Source: Amycolatopsis sp. NBC_01488 (GTDB lineage: Bacteria; Actinomycetota; Actinomycetes; Mycobacteriales; Pseudonocardiaceae). From it: a stretch of 64,000 bases of DNA. The notes below the pieces were generated by a model. The model had not been told where the DNA came from. It saw only the letters and a program-made list of their open reading frames with translations, and made no database searches. Position numbers and translations under genes: made by a program. How positions within the stretch are numbered: position 1 is the stretch's first letter; every line of letters begins with the position of its first letter. Below are positions 51,446-59,790 of the stretch, piece after piece. Where the stretch lies: the NCBI RefSeq assembly GCF_036227105.1, contig NZ_CP109434.1, positions 1,182,001 through 1,246,000 of the forward strand, written 5' to 3'.

Positions 51446-52869
51446 TGCGCCGCGAGCCAGCCGGCGATGCCGCCGACGGTGTCGGTGCACCCGCCGCAGC
51501 CCGTCGTGGCTCGCGTGGCCCGCGCCAGTGCGGGAGTGTCGGTGGCCCCGGCCTTCCAGGCCTCGATCAGCCGGCCCTTGGTGACGTTGTTGCAGCGGCA
51601 GATCACCGCCGCCGCGGGCAGGTCGGCCGGGCTGGCCGCCGGGGCGCTGCCGCTGGGCAGCGCGCGGCCCAGCAGGACCGCCAGGCGGTCGTCGGGCAAC
51701 GGCGTGCCGCGGTCGTGGAACTGGGTGATCGACGCGGCGGCGTCGGGCAGGCCGAGCAGGATCGCTCCGGTCACGCGGTTTTCGCGGACGACGAGCTTGC
51801 CGTAGCGGCCGCCGGTGGGGTCGTTGAAGGTGAGCACCTCGGCGTCCGGGGTACCGGCGTCGAGCTGCGTCTCGCCCAGGGCGGCGAGGTCGATGCCGCG
51901 GGCCTTCAGCCGGGTGACGGCTGTCGTGCCGCGGTAGCGGGCGGCGGCGTTGGTGCCGGTCAGGACGTCGGCGAGCACCGACGCCTGCTCCCACGCGGGC
52001 TGGATCAGCCCGGCCGGTGCGCCGGGGTGGCGGGCGCAGTCGCCGAGAGCGTGGATCCGGCCGTCACTGGTGCGCAGGACGTCGTCGACGAGGATCCCCC
52101 GGTCGACGTCGAGTCCGGCGTCGGCGGCCAGGCTCGTCTCGGCGCGGACGCCCGCGGCGACCACGACCAGGTCGGCGGGGACGAGCGTGCCGTCGTCGAG
52201 CTTGAGGCCGTCGCCGGGCAGGTAGCGGGCGGCGGTGGCAAAGAACCTGAACGTGACGCCCATCTCGGTGAGCTGCCGGGCCAGCACGTGCCCGGCGGCC
52301 GGGTCGAGCTGGCGTTCCATGACGTGCCCGAGCGGGTGCACGACGGTCACCTGGTTGCCGCGCCCGGCCAGGCCGCGGGCGGCTTCGAGGCCGAGCAGGC
52401 CACCGCCGAGCACCGCCACCGGCGCACCGAAGCGGGCGGCGTCGAGGATCTTGGCGCAGTCGTCGAGGCTGCGGAAGGCGACGACGCCGGGCCCGGCTTC
52501 GAGGCCTTCGACCGGCGGGATCCACGGGTTGGCGCCGGTCGCGAGCACGAGCGCGTCATAGTCCACTGTGGATCCATCGCCGAGTTCGATGCAGCGCTTC
52601 TCGCGGTCGATCCGGGTGACGTCGACCCCGAGCCGCAGGTCGATGTTGTGCCGCGCGGCCCATTCGTCGTCGTGCAGGCGGACGCTCTCGGCGCTCATCC
52701 CGCCGGCCACGACGGCCGACAGCAGAACGCGGTTGTAGGCGGCGTGCTTCTCGGCGCCGAGCACGGTCAGCCGGACGCGCTCAGCGATCGGGTCGCGACG
52801 GCGGATCTCGTCCGCCAACCGGGCACCGGCCATGCCGTACCCGACGATCACGACTTCACGGGGGGTCAT
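51442..52869 (-). CDS. FAD oxidoreductase with BFD-type 2Fe-2S domain (nitrate reductase electron carrier)
   Basis: A 475-residue protein: GYGMAGARLADEI (FAD) at the N-terminus, ALVLATGANPWIPPVEG, GGGLLGLEAARGLAGRG (NAD(P)H), and a C-terminal BFD-like Fe-S domain with CRCNNVTKGR and TTGCGGCTD. It resembles the front half of NirB but lacks the sirohaem part. By context it passes electrons from NAD(P)H to the nitrate reductase encoded immediately upstream, whose own C-terminus has no Fe-S extension. From memory it fits NasC of the nasACKBDEF operon of A. mediterranei. Overlaps both neighbours by ATGA. Confidence 0.87.
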   Translation of the reverse strand: MTPREVVIVGYGMAGARLADEIRRRDPIAERVRLTVLGAEKHAAYNRVLLSAVVAGGMSAESVRLHDDEWAARHNIDLRLGVDVTRIDREKRCIELGDGSTVDYDALVLATGANPWIPPVEGLEAGPGVVAFRSLDDCAKILDAARFGAPVAVLGGGLLGLEAARGLAGRGNQVTVVHPLGHVMERQLDPAAGHVLARQLTEMGVTFRFFATAARYLPGDGLKLDDGTLVPADLVVVAAGVRAETSLAADAGLDVDRGILVDDVLRTSDGRIHALGDCARHPGAPAGLIQPAWEQASVLADVLTGTNAAARYRGTTAVTRLKARGIDLAALGETQLDAGTPDAEVLTFNDPTGGRYGKLVVRENRVTGAILLGLPDAAASITQFHDRGTPLPDDRLAVLLGRALPSGSAPAASPADLPAAAVICRCNNVTKGRLIEAWKAGATDTPALARATRATTGCGGCTDTVGGIAGWLAAQ

Positions 52870-54914
52870 GCGGCACCATCCACAGTAGACAGAGACACGG
52901 CACACACCTTGAACTCCGGCATCCGGCTGACCGGGTCGAGCGCCGGATTGGTGAACAGGTTGGCGCGCTGCTCACCGGGAAAGTGGAACGGCACGAAGAC
53001 CAGATCAGGCCGCAGTGACTGGGCGAACCGCACCTTCGCGACGGTCTCGCCGCGACGTGACTTGACGACCGCCCGGTCGCCTTCTTCGAGACCGGCGCGC
53101 TTGGCGGTGTCCGGGTGGACCTCGACGAACACCTCCGGCACGACCTCGTTCAGCTCGTCGATCAGCCGCGTCTGCGCGCCCGACTGGTAGTGCTGCAGCA
53201 CGCGGCCGGTGGTGGCCTGCAACGGGAACTCGTCGTCCGGCAGCTCGGCCGGGCCGGTGTGCTCGACCGGCACGAACCGCGCGCGGCCGTCCGGGTGGGC
53301 GAAGGCGTCGAGAAACATCCGCGGCGTGCCGGGGTGGTCGTCCGCCGGGACCGGCCAGTGCAGGGCCTCACCGGTGCGCAGCCGGTCGTAGCTCACGCCG
53401 GAGTAGTCGGCGATGCCGCCTTTGGACGCGACTCGCAGCTCCTCGAACGCCGTCTCGGCATCCGTGGGAAACCGGTCTTCGGGTTGCCCCATCCGTCGCG
53501 CGAGCCCGGCCAGGACGTCCAGGTCGGAGCGGACGCCTGGCGGGGGGTCGAGGGCCTTGCGCCGCAGCAGGACCCGGCCTTCGAGATTCGTGAGCGTGCC
53601 GTCCTCCTCGGCCCACTGCGTGACCGGCAGGACGACGTCGGCCAGCGCCGCCGTCTCCGACAGCACGAAGTCGGCCACGACCAGCAGGTCCAAGGTGGCC
53701 AGCCGGTCCTGGACGCGCTGCGAGCGCGGCGCCGAGACGACCACGTTGCTGCCGAACACCATCAGCGCCTTCGGGCCGTTCTCCTGACCGAGCGCTTCGA
53801 GCAGTTCGGTGGCCGAGCGCCCCGGCCCGGGCAGGCTGTCCGGGTCGACGCCCCAGACACCGGCGACGTACTCGCGCGCGGCGGGGTCGTCCAGCTTGCG
53901 GTAGCCGGGGAGCTGGTCGGCCTTCTGGCCGTGCTCGCGGCCGCCCTGGCCGTTGCCCTGGCCGGTGAGGCAGCCGTAGCCGGAACCCGCGCGGCCGGGC
54001 AGGCCCAGTGAGAGGGCGAGGTTGATCCAGCCGCCGACGGTCGCGGTGCCGGTGGCGTGCTGCTCGGTGCCGCGGGCCGTGAGGATGTAGGCGTTGCGGG
54101 CGGTCGCGAGCTTCGCGGCGGCGAGGCGCATGTCGGCGGCCGGGACACCGGTGACGCGCTCGGCGCGTTCCGGCCACCAGCTCGCGGCGATCCGCCAGGC
54201 CTCTTCCAAGCCGTTCGTTCGCGCGTCCACATAGGACCGATCGAGGTGGCCGCCCTCGACCACGGCGTGCAGGATGCCCAGCGCCAGCGCGAGGTCGGTG
54301 CCCGGCGCGGGCGCGAGGTGGAGGCCCGCCAGCTCGGCGGTCGGGGTGCGCCGCGGGTCGACGACGATCAGGTCGGCGCCGCGCAGGTGCTGGGTGAACG
54401 GCGGCATGGTCTCGGCCGGGTTGGCCCCGGCGAGCAGCACGATGTCGGCCTGCTTGAGGTCCGTGACCGGGAACGGCATCCCGCGGTCCGCGCCGAAGGC
54501 CTTGATCCCCGCCGCGGCGGCCGAGGACATGCAGAAGCGGCCGTTGTAGTCGATCTGCGAGGTGCCGAGCGCGACCCGGGCGAACTTGCCGAGCAGGTAG
54601 GCCTTCTCGTTGGTGAGCCCACCGCCGCCGAAGATCGCGACGGCGTCGGGACCGTGTTCGTCTTTCAGCGCGGTCAGCCTCCGCGCGACGAAGTCGAGGG
54701 CGAAGTCCCAGCTGACGGGCTCGAGCGCGCCGTCGACGCGGATCATCGGGGTGGTCAGCCGCCGCGGCGACGTGAGGAGGGAGCCGGAGGTCCAGCCCTT
54801 CTGGCACAGGCCGCCGGCGTTCACCGGGAAGTCCCGCGGCGTCACGCGGACGCCGTCGAGACGCATCCCGCACTGCAGCGCGCAGTACGGGCAGTGGGTG
54901 TCGACCTGCGGCAC
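52866..54914 (-). CDS. nasA: Assimilatory nitrate reductase catalytic subunit
   Basis: A 682-residue molybdopterin enzyme. The N-terminal 4Fe-4S ligands are Cys8, Cys11, Cys15 (CPYCALQC) and Cys37 (GGLCQKG). Cys128 in NGRFCMSSAAAAG is the likely molybdenum ligand. Then come GQGNGQGGREHGQKADQLPGYR and a C-terminal molydopterin-dinucleotide-binding domain (TTGRVLQHYQSGAQTR...HPDTAKRAGLEEGD). The length and motifs match assimilatory NasA/NarB, not Nap or Nar. The GTG at 54914 is chosen because GAGGAG lies exactly six bases upstream; GTG 54920 has no spacing. It heads the nitrate operon behind a candidate GlnR site. Confidence 0.93.
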   Translation of the reverse strand: MPQVDTHCPYCALQCGMRLDGVRVTPRDFPVNAGGLCQKGWTSGSLLTSPRRLTTPMIRVDGALEPVSWDFALDFVARRLTALKDEHGPDAVAIFGGGGLTNEKAYLLGKFARVALGTSQIDYNGRFCMSSAAAAGIKAFGADRGMPFPVTDLKQADIVLLAGANPAETMPPFTQHLRGADLIVVDPRRTPTAELAGLHLAPAPGTDLALALGILHAVVEGGHLDRSYVDARTNGLEEAWRIAASWWPERAERVTGVPAADMRLAAAKLATARNAYILTARGTEQHATGTATVGGWINLALSLGLPGRAGSGYGCLTGQGNGQGGREHGQKADQLPGYRKLDDPAAREYVAGVWGVDPDSLPGPGRSATELLEALGQENGPKALMVFGSNVVVSAPRSQRVQDRLATLDLLVVADFVLSETAALADVVLPVTQWAEEDGTLTNLEGRVLLRRKALDPPPGVRSDLDVLAGLARRMGQPEDRFPTDAETAFEELRVASKGGIADYSGVSYDRLRTGEALHWPVPADDHPGTPRMFLDAFAHPDGRARFVPVEHTGPAELPDDEFPLQATTGRVLQHYQSGAQTRLIDELNEVVPEVFVEVHPDTAKRAGLEEGDRAVVKSRRGETVAKVRFAQSLRPDLVFVPFHFPGEQRANLFTNPALDPVSRMPEFKVCAVSLSTVDGAA

Positions 54915-54983
54915 GGGCACCTCCTCGGCGTTCGGGGATTGCCCTGACGCTAAGGAGGCCGTGTTACTCGGAATCGACGGAAT

Positions 54984-54999
54984 GTTTCCGGCAGTTGAC
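54984..54999 (-). promoter_or_regulatory. Candidate GlnR box upstream of the nitrate operon
   Basis: On the minus strand the sequence GTCAA-CTGCCG-GAAAC fits the GlnR half-site pattern gTnAc-n6-GaAAc, 70 bases before the nasA start. A second half-site further on is weak. GlnR control of nitrate assimilation is well established in actinomycetes, and this is the only AT-richer patch in the 287-base gap. The rest of that gap (55000-55201) shows no other recognisable element. Confidence 0.5.
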
Positions 55000-55201
55000 A
55001 TTGCGGCGGGAATCCCGCGGCCCCGGCGGTGAGGTGCCGGCCCGGCGGGTGCGACCCCGGTGCGCTGCCCTGATGTTCCCGGTGGCGGACGCGCCGCGTC
55101 CCAGCAGGGATTCGGCCGTCGGGAGGTTCCCGTGCCGGCTCGGGTCGGCGCCGTTCACGCCCGCGTAACGCGGAACGGCCCGTGGGACCGGTCACACCGG
55201 T

Positions 55202-55999
55202 TCAGAGCACTCCGCTGACCTCGCGGGCCGCGGCTCGCAGGCCGTCCAGCGATGCCTGCGTCGACCGCGGGTTCAGCGCGTTCGACGCCAGCCGGAACAG
55301 GACCGCGCGCAGCAGCAGCTGCGGCCACTCCGGCAGGTGGGCCCACCGCTCGAGCAGCTCCCGCGACGCCCCGCCCCAGGCCAGGGCGTCCACCGCGACG
55401 ATCGCGGCGCCGTACTCGCCCGGGCGGTAGTAGGGCACGAAGTCGACGACGCCCGGGGCCGCGTCGCCGTCGAACAGCAGCCCGGCCAGCAGCTCGCCGT
55501 GGGCCACCTGCAGCGGCAGCTTGATCGGGCGGCGGGCACCGGCGAGGACCTCGAACCAGCGGCCGCCCTTCGTCTCTTCGAGGGGGACTTCCCGTTCTTC
55601 CCACGCCACCCGGTCGGCGACGGCGTCGATGTCCTCGCGCCCGGCGATGAAGTCCGGTCGCGGCAGGCCGATGGTCGCGCGGTGCAGCTTCACCGCCGCC
55701 AGCACCGACGCGTCACCGCGGTGCTCCGGTGTGCCGGGGACGAACCGGGAGGCGGTCCAGCCGCCGACGATCCAGCGGCCGTCGGTCGACCGGACCGGCT
55801 TCGCGACCCGCAGGCCCGGTTCGTCGACGTAGTCGAGAGCGCGGGCCGTCCAGAGCGTCTTCGCCTTGTCCGTGACCGGCTTGAACACGAGGTCGCCGCA
55901 GCGCCACGCCGTCGAGTCCGGCAGCGCCTCACTGACGTCGCCCAGGCCGCCGAAGGCCGCGCAGACGTGCGCCGGAGGACGTTCGAGGGTTGTCCGCAC
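55202..55999 (-). CDS. TIGR02569 family protein
   Basis: A 265-residue actinobacterial protein: PPAHVCAAFGGLGDVSEALPDSTAWRCGDLVFKPV, then ALDYVDEPGLRVAKPVRSTDGRWIVGGWTASRFVPG and PLQVAHGELLAGLLFDGDAAPGVVDFVPYYRPGEYG. The HGELLAG...VVDFVPYYRP pattern resembles an aminoglycoside-phosphotransferase-like (APH/kinase) core without clear Brenner-motif completeness; activity unknown. It lies next to moeZ as Rv3205c lies next to moeB1. The GTG at 55999 has a TACCGT box eight bases upstream (leaderless pattern). Confidence 0.82.
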   Translation of the reverse strand: MRTTLERPPAHVCAAFGGLGDVSEALPDSTAWRCGDLVFKPVTDKAKTLWTARALDYVDEPGLRVAKPVRSTDGRWIVGGWTASRFVPGTPEHRGDASVLAAVKLHRATIGLPRPDFIAGREDIDAVADRVAWEEREVPLEETKGGRWFEVLAGARRPIKLPLQVAHGELLAGLLFDGDAAPGVVDFVPYYRPGEYGAAIVAVDALAWGGASRELLERWAHLPEWPQLLLRAVLFRLASNALNPRSTQASLDGLRAAAREVSGVL

Positions 56000-56082
56000 A
56001 ACTGGTGACGGTACCCGGCCGGGTGGTCCACGATCGAGAAGACGCGCTGGTCACGCAGGGTTTTACGAGCTGCCCGGAATGT

Positions 56083-56120
56083 CGTGAAGGCCGCCTCCGA
56101 AGCCGGAGGCGGCCTTCACG
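56083..56120 (-). terminator. Terminator hairpin of moeZ
   Basis: Seventeen-base perfect arms (CGTGAAGGCCGCCTCCG and its complement) and loop AAGC lie 11 bases beyond the moeZ stop on the minus strand. The outer stem CGTGAAGGCC is shared with the terminator at 63384. Confidence 0.8.
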
Positions 56121-56131
56121 GACAACCACTG

Positions 56132-57307
56132 TCAGTAGGTCGGCAGGCTCGGGTCGATCTGCTTCGCCCACGCCAGGACGCCGCCACCGAGGTGCGTCGC
56201 GTCCTTGAAGCCGGCCGCGTGCAGCGCCGCGAGTGCCTCCGCCGAGCGCGCGCCCGACTTGCAGTGCAGGACGATCGGCTTGTCCTGCGGCAGCTCGGCC
56301 AGCGCCTCGCCCGACAGGATCCGGTCCTTCGGGATCAGCGTCGCGCCCTTGATGTTGACGATCTCGTACTCGTGCGGCTCGCGGACGTCGATCAGGGCGA
56401 AGTTCTCGCCGCGGTCGAACTTGGCCTTGAGCTCGGCGGGCGTGATGGTGCTGCCCGACGCGGCCTGCGCGGCCTCGTCCGAGACCACGCCGCAGAACGC
56501 CTCGTAGTCGATCAGCTCGGTGATCTTCGGCGTCTCCGGATCCTTGCGGATCTTGACCTCGCGGTACTTCATCTCCAGCGCGTCGTAGCTGATCAGACGC
56601 CCGAGCAGCGGCTCGCCGATGCCGGTGATGAGCTTGATCGCCTCGGTCACCATGATCGAGCCGATGGACGCGCACAGCACGCCCAGCACGCCACCCTCGG
56701 CGCAGGAGGGGACCATGCCCGGGGGCGGCGGCTCCGGGTAGAGGTCGCGGTAGTTGAGGCCCTTGCCGTTCGGCGCGTCCTCCCAGAAGACGCTGACCTG
56801 GCCTTCGAAGCGGAAGATCGAGCCCCAGACGTACGGCTTGCCCAGCAGCACCGCGGCGTCGTTCACCAGGTAGCGCGTGGCGAAGTTGTCGGTGCCGTCG
56901 ACGATGAGGTCGTACTGCCCGAAGATCTCCAGCGCGTTCGACGAGTCGAGCCGGTCGGTGTGGAGGTGCACCTTGACCAGCGGGTTGATCTCGGCGATCG
57001 ACTCCTGCGCGGACGCGGCCTTGAGCTTGCCGACGTCGGACTGGCCGTGGATGACCTGGCGCTGCAGGTTCGACTCGTCGACGACGTCGAAGTCGACGAT
57101 GCCGAGCGTGCCGACCCCGGCCGCGGCCAGGTACAGCAGCGCGGGGCTGCCGAGGCCGCCGGCCCCGATCACCAGGACCTTGGCGTTCTTCAGCCGCTTC
57201 TGCCCGGTCACCCCGACGTCCGGGATGATCAGGTGACGGCTGTACCGGGCCACCTCTTCCTTGGTGAGCTCGGCAGCCGGCTCGACGAGCGGCGGCAGTG
57301 CTGACAT
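56132..57307 (-). CDS. moeZ: Adenylyltransferase/sulfurtransferase MoeZ
   Basis: A 391-residue fusion of a ThiF/MoeB-like adenylyltransferase (ATP loop GAGGLGSP at 48-55, DFDVVDESNLQRQ, DGTDNFATRYLVND, CAEGGVLGVLC) and a C-terminal rhodanese domain (FALIDVREPHEYEI and the persulfide loop HCKSGARS with catalytic Cys349). It adenylates the C-terminus of ubiquitin-like sulfur carriers (MoaD, CysO, ThiS type) and then sulfurates them, feeding molybdenum cofactor, cysteine and thio-metabolites. Useful context: the molybdoenzyme NasA is encoded nearby. ATG 57307 follows GGAGGA. Matches Rv3206c in order. Confidence 0.94.
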   Translation of the reverse strand: MSALPPLVEPAAELTKEEVARYSRHLIIPDVGVTGQKRLKNAKVLVIGAGGLGSPALLYLAAAGVGTLGIVDFDVVDESNLQRQVIHGQSDVGKLKAASAQESIAEINPLVKVHLHTDRLDSSNALEIFGQYDLIVDGTDNFATRYLVNDAAVLLGKPYVWGSIFRFEGQVSVFWEDAPNGKGLNYRDLYPEPPPPGMVPSCAEGGVLGVLCASIGSIMVTEAIKLITGIGEPLLGRLISYDALEMKYREVKIRKDPETPKITELIDYEAFCGVVSDEAAQAASGSTITPAELKAKFDRGENFALIDVREPHEYEIVNIKGATLIPKDRILSGEALAELPQDKPIVLHCKSGARSAEALAALHAAGFKDATHLGGGVLAWAKQIDPSLPTY

Positions 57308-57411
57308 GAGTCCTCCATCTCGCGCGCGTATCGCGTCCATCCCACTATGCACAACGCGCGCCGGCAAACAGACCTTCCCAGGTCCACATGCTGGGAGTCA
57401 CTCGCTGCTTT

Positions 57412-57437
57412 CGGGGGTCCGGGTGGCGGAGCCCCCG
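57412..57437 (-). terminator. Hairpin downstream of DUF3152 gene
   Basis: Stem CGGGGG with CCCCCG, plus inner TCCG with CGGA and a GGTGG loop (one bulged G), 22 bases past the DUF3152 stop on the minus strand. A second GC stem (about 57440-57457) lies between it and the stop. Separates the gene from moeZ. Confidence 0.5.
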
Positions 57438-57459
57438 GCTCCGGGCGAAGCCCCGGATG

Positions 57460-58620
57460 TCACGGCGTGGGGTTCGGCCAGGAGTTGGTCTTGCAGATGC
57501 GGCCGTCCTTGGCCACCTTGCCCTTGTCGCCGCCGGGGATGTCGTTGAGCATCGAGACGTAGTCGTCGTTGACGCCGAACGACTGCTGCATCATCACCGG
57601 CGCGGGCTGGTCGTTGCCGCCGCAGCCGACGTGCTGGTTGCCCAGGGCGTGCCCGACCTCGTGGTTGATGGCGTACTGCCGGTACCCGGTCATGTCGGCG
57701 CCGTACGCCTTCGCGCCGCGCACCCAGCGGGCCAGGTTGATCAGCACGCGGCCGAGGCTCTTGCGGTAGCAGGACGCCTCGAACTTGATCTGGAACCCGC
57801 AGGCGTCCGGCCGGTGGGTGGTCTCCGGCGTGGTGAGGCTCACCCTGAACGTCGGGTTCGGGAAGGTGGCGTCCACTCGCTGGAACGCGATCTTGCCGTC
57901 CCACGTCCAGCCCTTGGCCGGGTCGGACAGCGTGCCCTGGACGGTCGAGGCGAAGGCGTCGTCGCCGGCGTAGCTCGCCGGGTCGATGCCGTCCTCGACC
58001 TCGATGGTGTACGTGTACAGCTTTCCGGTGCCGATCTTCGGGCCGGTGCCCGGCACCACGTGCCACTTGCCGGCGCCGGCCTGCGTGAACGGGCCGCCGT
58101 CGGGCAGCTCGGCGGTCGGCACCTTGAGGTCGACCGGGGTGGCCGGGTTCTCCGGGATGGCCTGCTCGCCGTTGCCGTCGATCGCGCCGCCGCCGGAGGT
58201 GTCGCCGCCCGCGGACTCGACGCCGTTGGCCGCGCCCTGCTCGGCGATCGGCTGGGCCGGGCTGTTGGCCGTGTTGACCACGACGAGCACGGTCAGTACG
58301 ACCAGGATCGGCAGGGCGTAGACGCGCCAGCCGTAGGTCTTGGTGAACTTCGCGAAGCCGGCCTTCGGCGGCTCCGGCTTTTCGCGCGGGGCCTCGACGT
58401 GCGGCTTCCAGGTGGCGCTCAGCGGCTCGGCGCTGGTCCGCCGCCCGCCGGGGCGGTAGCGGTCCTCGCCGACGCGCTGGGCCGGCTGCTTCGCCGGGCG
58501 GTACTGCCCGGTGCGCGGGGCGTCTTCGGGCTCCGGGGAGCCGTGCGGCGTGCGACGGGCCGACGCACGGTGCGGCGACCGCCGATCCTCGCCTCGCGCG
58601 TCCTGCTTCACCCGATCCAC
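57460..58620 (-). CDS. DUF3152 metzincin-like membrane-anchored protein
   Basis: About 386 residues: a basic, disordered N-terminus of about 95 residues, one helix (RVYALPILVVLTVLVVVNT), a Gly/Ser linker, and an extracytoplasmic DUF3152 domain. That domain contains HEVGHALGNQH near residue 320, the HExxHxxGxxH zinc motif of metzincins, followed by VGC and a VMMQQ segment that could be the Met-turn. It is probably a zinc protease, though substrates are unknown. Start may be GTG 58620 or 58611. It corresponds to Rv3207c, next to moeB1. A hairpin ends the gene at 57412. Confidence 0.83.
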   Translation of the reverse strand: MDRVKQDARGEDRRSPHRASARRTPHGSPEPEDAPRTGQYRPAKQPAQRVGEDRYRPGGRRTSAEPLSATWKPHVEAPREKPEPPKAGFAKFTKTYGWRVYALPILVVLTVLVVVNTANSPAQPIAEQGAANGVESAGGDTSGGGAIDGNGEQAIPENPATPVDLKVPTAELPDGGPFTQAGAGKWHVVPGTGPKIGTGKLYTYTIEVEDGIDPASYAGDDAFASTVQGTLSDPAKGWTWDGKIAFQRVDATFPNPTFRVSLTTPETTHRPDACGFQIKFEASCYRKSLGRVLINLARWVRGAKAYGADMTGYRQYAINHEVGHALGNQHVGCGGNDQPAPVMMQQSFGVNDDYVSMLNDIPGGDKGKVAKDGRICKTNSWPNPTP

Positions 58621-58700
58621 CGCACCAGGGTGCCACAGCGCCACCGAACCGTTATCGGCGACTGGCGGTCCTCCCGGGGATTTGTCGTCACCCGATCGGG

Positions 58701-59678
58701 CTACCAGGTGCCGGCTTCGACGTGCTCCCACATGCCCAGGACCGCCTTGGCCACGACGATCGGGCGCTCCATCTGGGCCACGTGCCCCGTGCGCGGCAGC
58801 ACGAGCAGCCGGGCCTTCGGGATCACGCGGGCCGTCCGCAGGGCGCGCCGCACGGAGATGACGCGGTCCTCGCGGCCCCAGACCACCAGCGTCGGCGCCT
58901 GGACCCGCGGGGCCGACGACCACAGCGACGCCTTCCCCAGCGTCGACCACGCCCGGAAGATCGCGAACGTGCTGCGCGCCATCGCCGGCGCGGCCCAGGT
59001 GAACCCGGCCCGGGCGCCGTGCTCTTCGGCCAGCTCGTCCAGCCGGCTCTCCGGGAACCGCGACGGGTCGGCGAAGCACAGCTTGATCACCTGCGCGGCG
59101 CGTTCGCGCGGCCCGAGGGCGGCCAGTTGGGCCCGCACCCGCGCGCCGACCAGCGGCAGGTACGCCAGCGCCATCCGCGGGTCCGACAGTCGCCGCGGGT
59201 CGGGGCGGCGGTCCGGCATCGCGGGCGAAATGAGCGTCAGCGTCTTCACCAGCTCCGGACGCCGCTCGGCGATGAGCAGCGCGATGGCGCCGCCCATCGA
59301 GTTGCCGAGCAGGTGCACCGGCGCGCCGACGTCCTCGATGTGCCGCGCGACGACCTCGGCGTGCGCCCAGAGCGTGAAGTCGAAGCCCGCTTCGGGCTCG
59401 GAGTAGCCGAAGCCGGGCAGGTCGGGCGCGGTGCCGCCGGCGACCGGCGCGAGCAGCGCGGCCAGGTCCGTCCAGTTCGTCGACGAGCCGCCGAGGCCGT
59501 GGACGTACACCGCCGGCACGCCGTCGGGGCCCGGCGTGCGGCGGACGTGGAGGCGGGCGGTGCCGACCTCCTCGAACGTCGCCGGCCACGGGGGCAGGAT
59601 CGGGTCGAGGGAGGGCAGCTCCCTGGTCGAAAGCGGCACGTGCGTCAGCGGCGCCCGCGTGGTCACGGGGGTGTTCAC
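58701..59678 (-). CDS. Alpha/beta hydrolase
   Basis: A 325-residue alpha/beta hydrolase: oxyanion HGLGGSSTNW, nucleophile elbow GNSMGG, acid-region VVWGREDRVI and catalytic His in TGHVAQMERP. No signal peptide. It has the same organisation as lipid/ester hydrolases of mycolata. It is divergent from a TetR regulator, so it is the probable target. The GTG at 59678 is preferred; an ATG at 59714 would overlap the presumed operator. Substrate not identifiable; context with the TetR suggests an acyl or fatty-acid ester. Confidence 0.82.
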   Translation of the reverse strand: MNTPVTTRAPLTHVPLSTRELPSLDPILPPWPATFEEVGTARLHVRRTPGPDGVPAVYVHGLGGSSTNWTDLAALLAPVAGGTAPDLPGFGYSEPEAGFDFTLWAHAEVVARHIEDVGAPVHLLGNSMGGAIALLIAERRPELVKTLTLISPAMPDRRPDPRRLSDPRMALAYLPLVGARVRAQLAALGPRERAAQVIKLCFADPSRFPESRLDELAEEHGARAGFTWAAPAMARSTFAIFRAWSTLGKASLWSSAPRVQAPTLVVWGREDRVISVRRALRTARVIPKARLLVLPRTGHVAQMERPIVVAKAVLGMWEHVEAGTW

Positions 59679-59713
59679 GGATCCAGGATGCCCGACACTT
59701 GGCAAGGCATACA

Positions 59714-59725
59714 TACCGGCGAGTA
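59714..59725. promoter_or_regulatory. Candidate TetR operator between hydrolase and TetR genes
   Basis: TACCGGCGAGTA is a TACnnGCnnGTA dyad in the 112-base divergent gap and partly overlaps a -10-like TAATCT (59724-59729) for the plus-strand TetR gene. The placement fits autoregulation and control of the hydrolase. Confidence 0.4.
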
Positions 59726-59790
59726 ATCTTCAGGGCGACTTCACGCGGTGGCGACCCCGCCCGTCGAAGAGGAGAAGACGGGAGATGGGC

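Noticed and set aside
41251-54914. Recent genomic island
   Set aside because: No integrase, transposase, tRNA or flanking repeat was seen, and base composition does not differ visibly from the neighbours.
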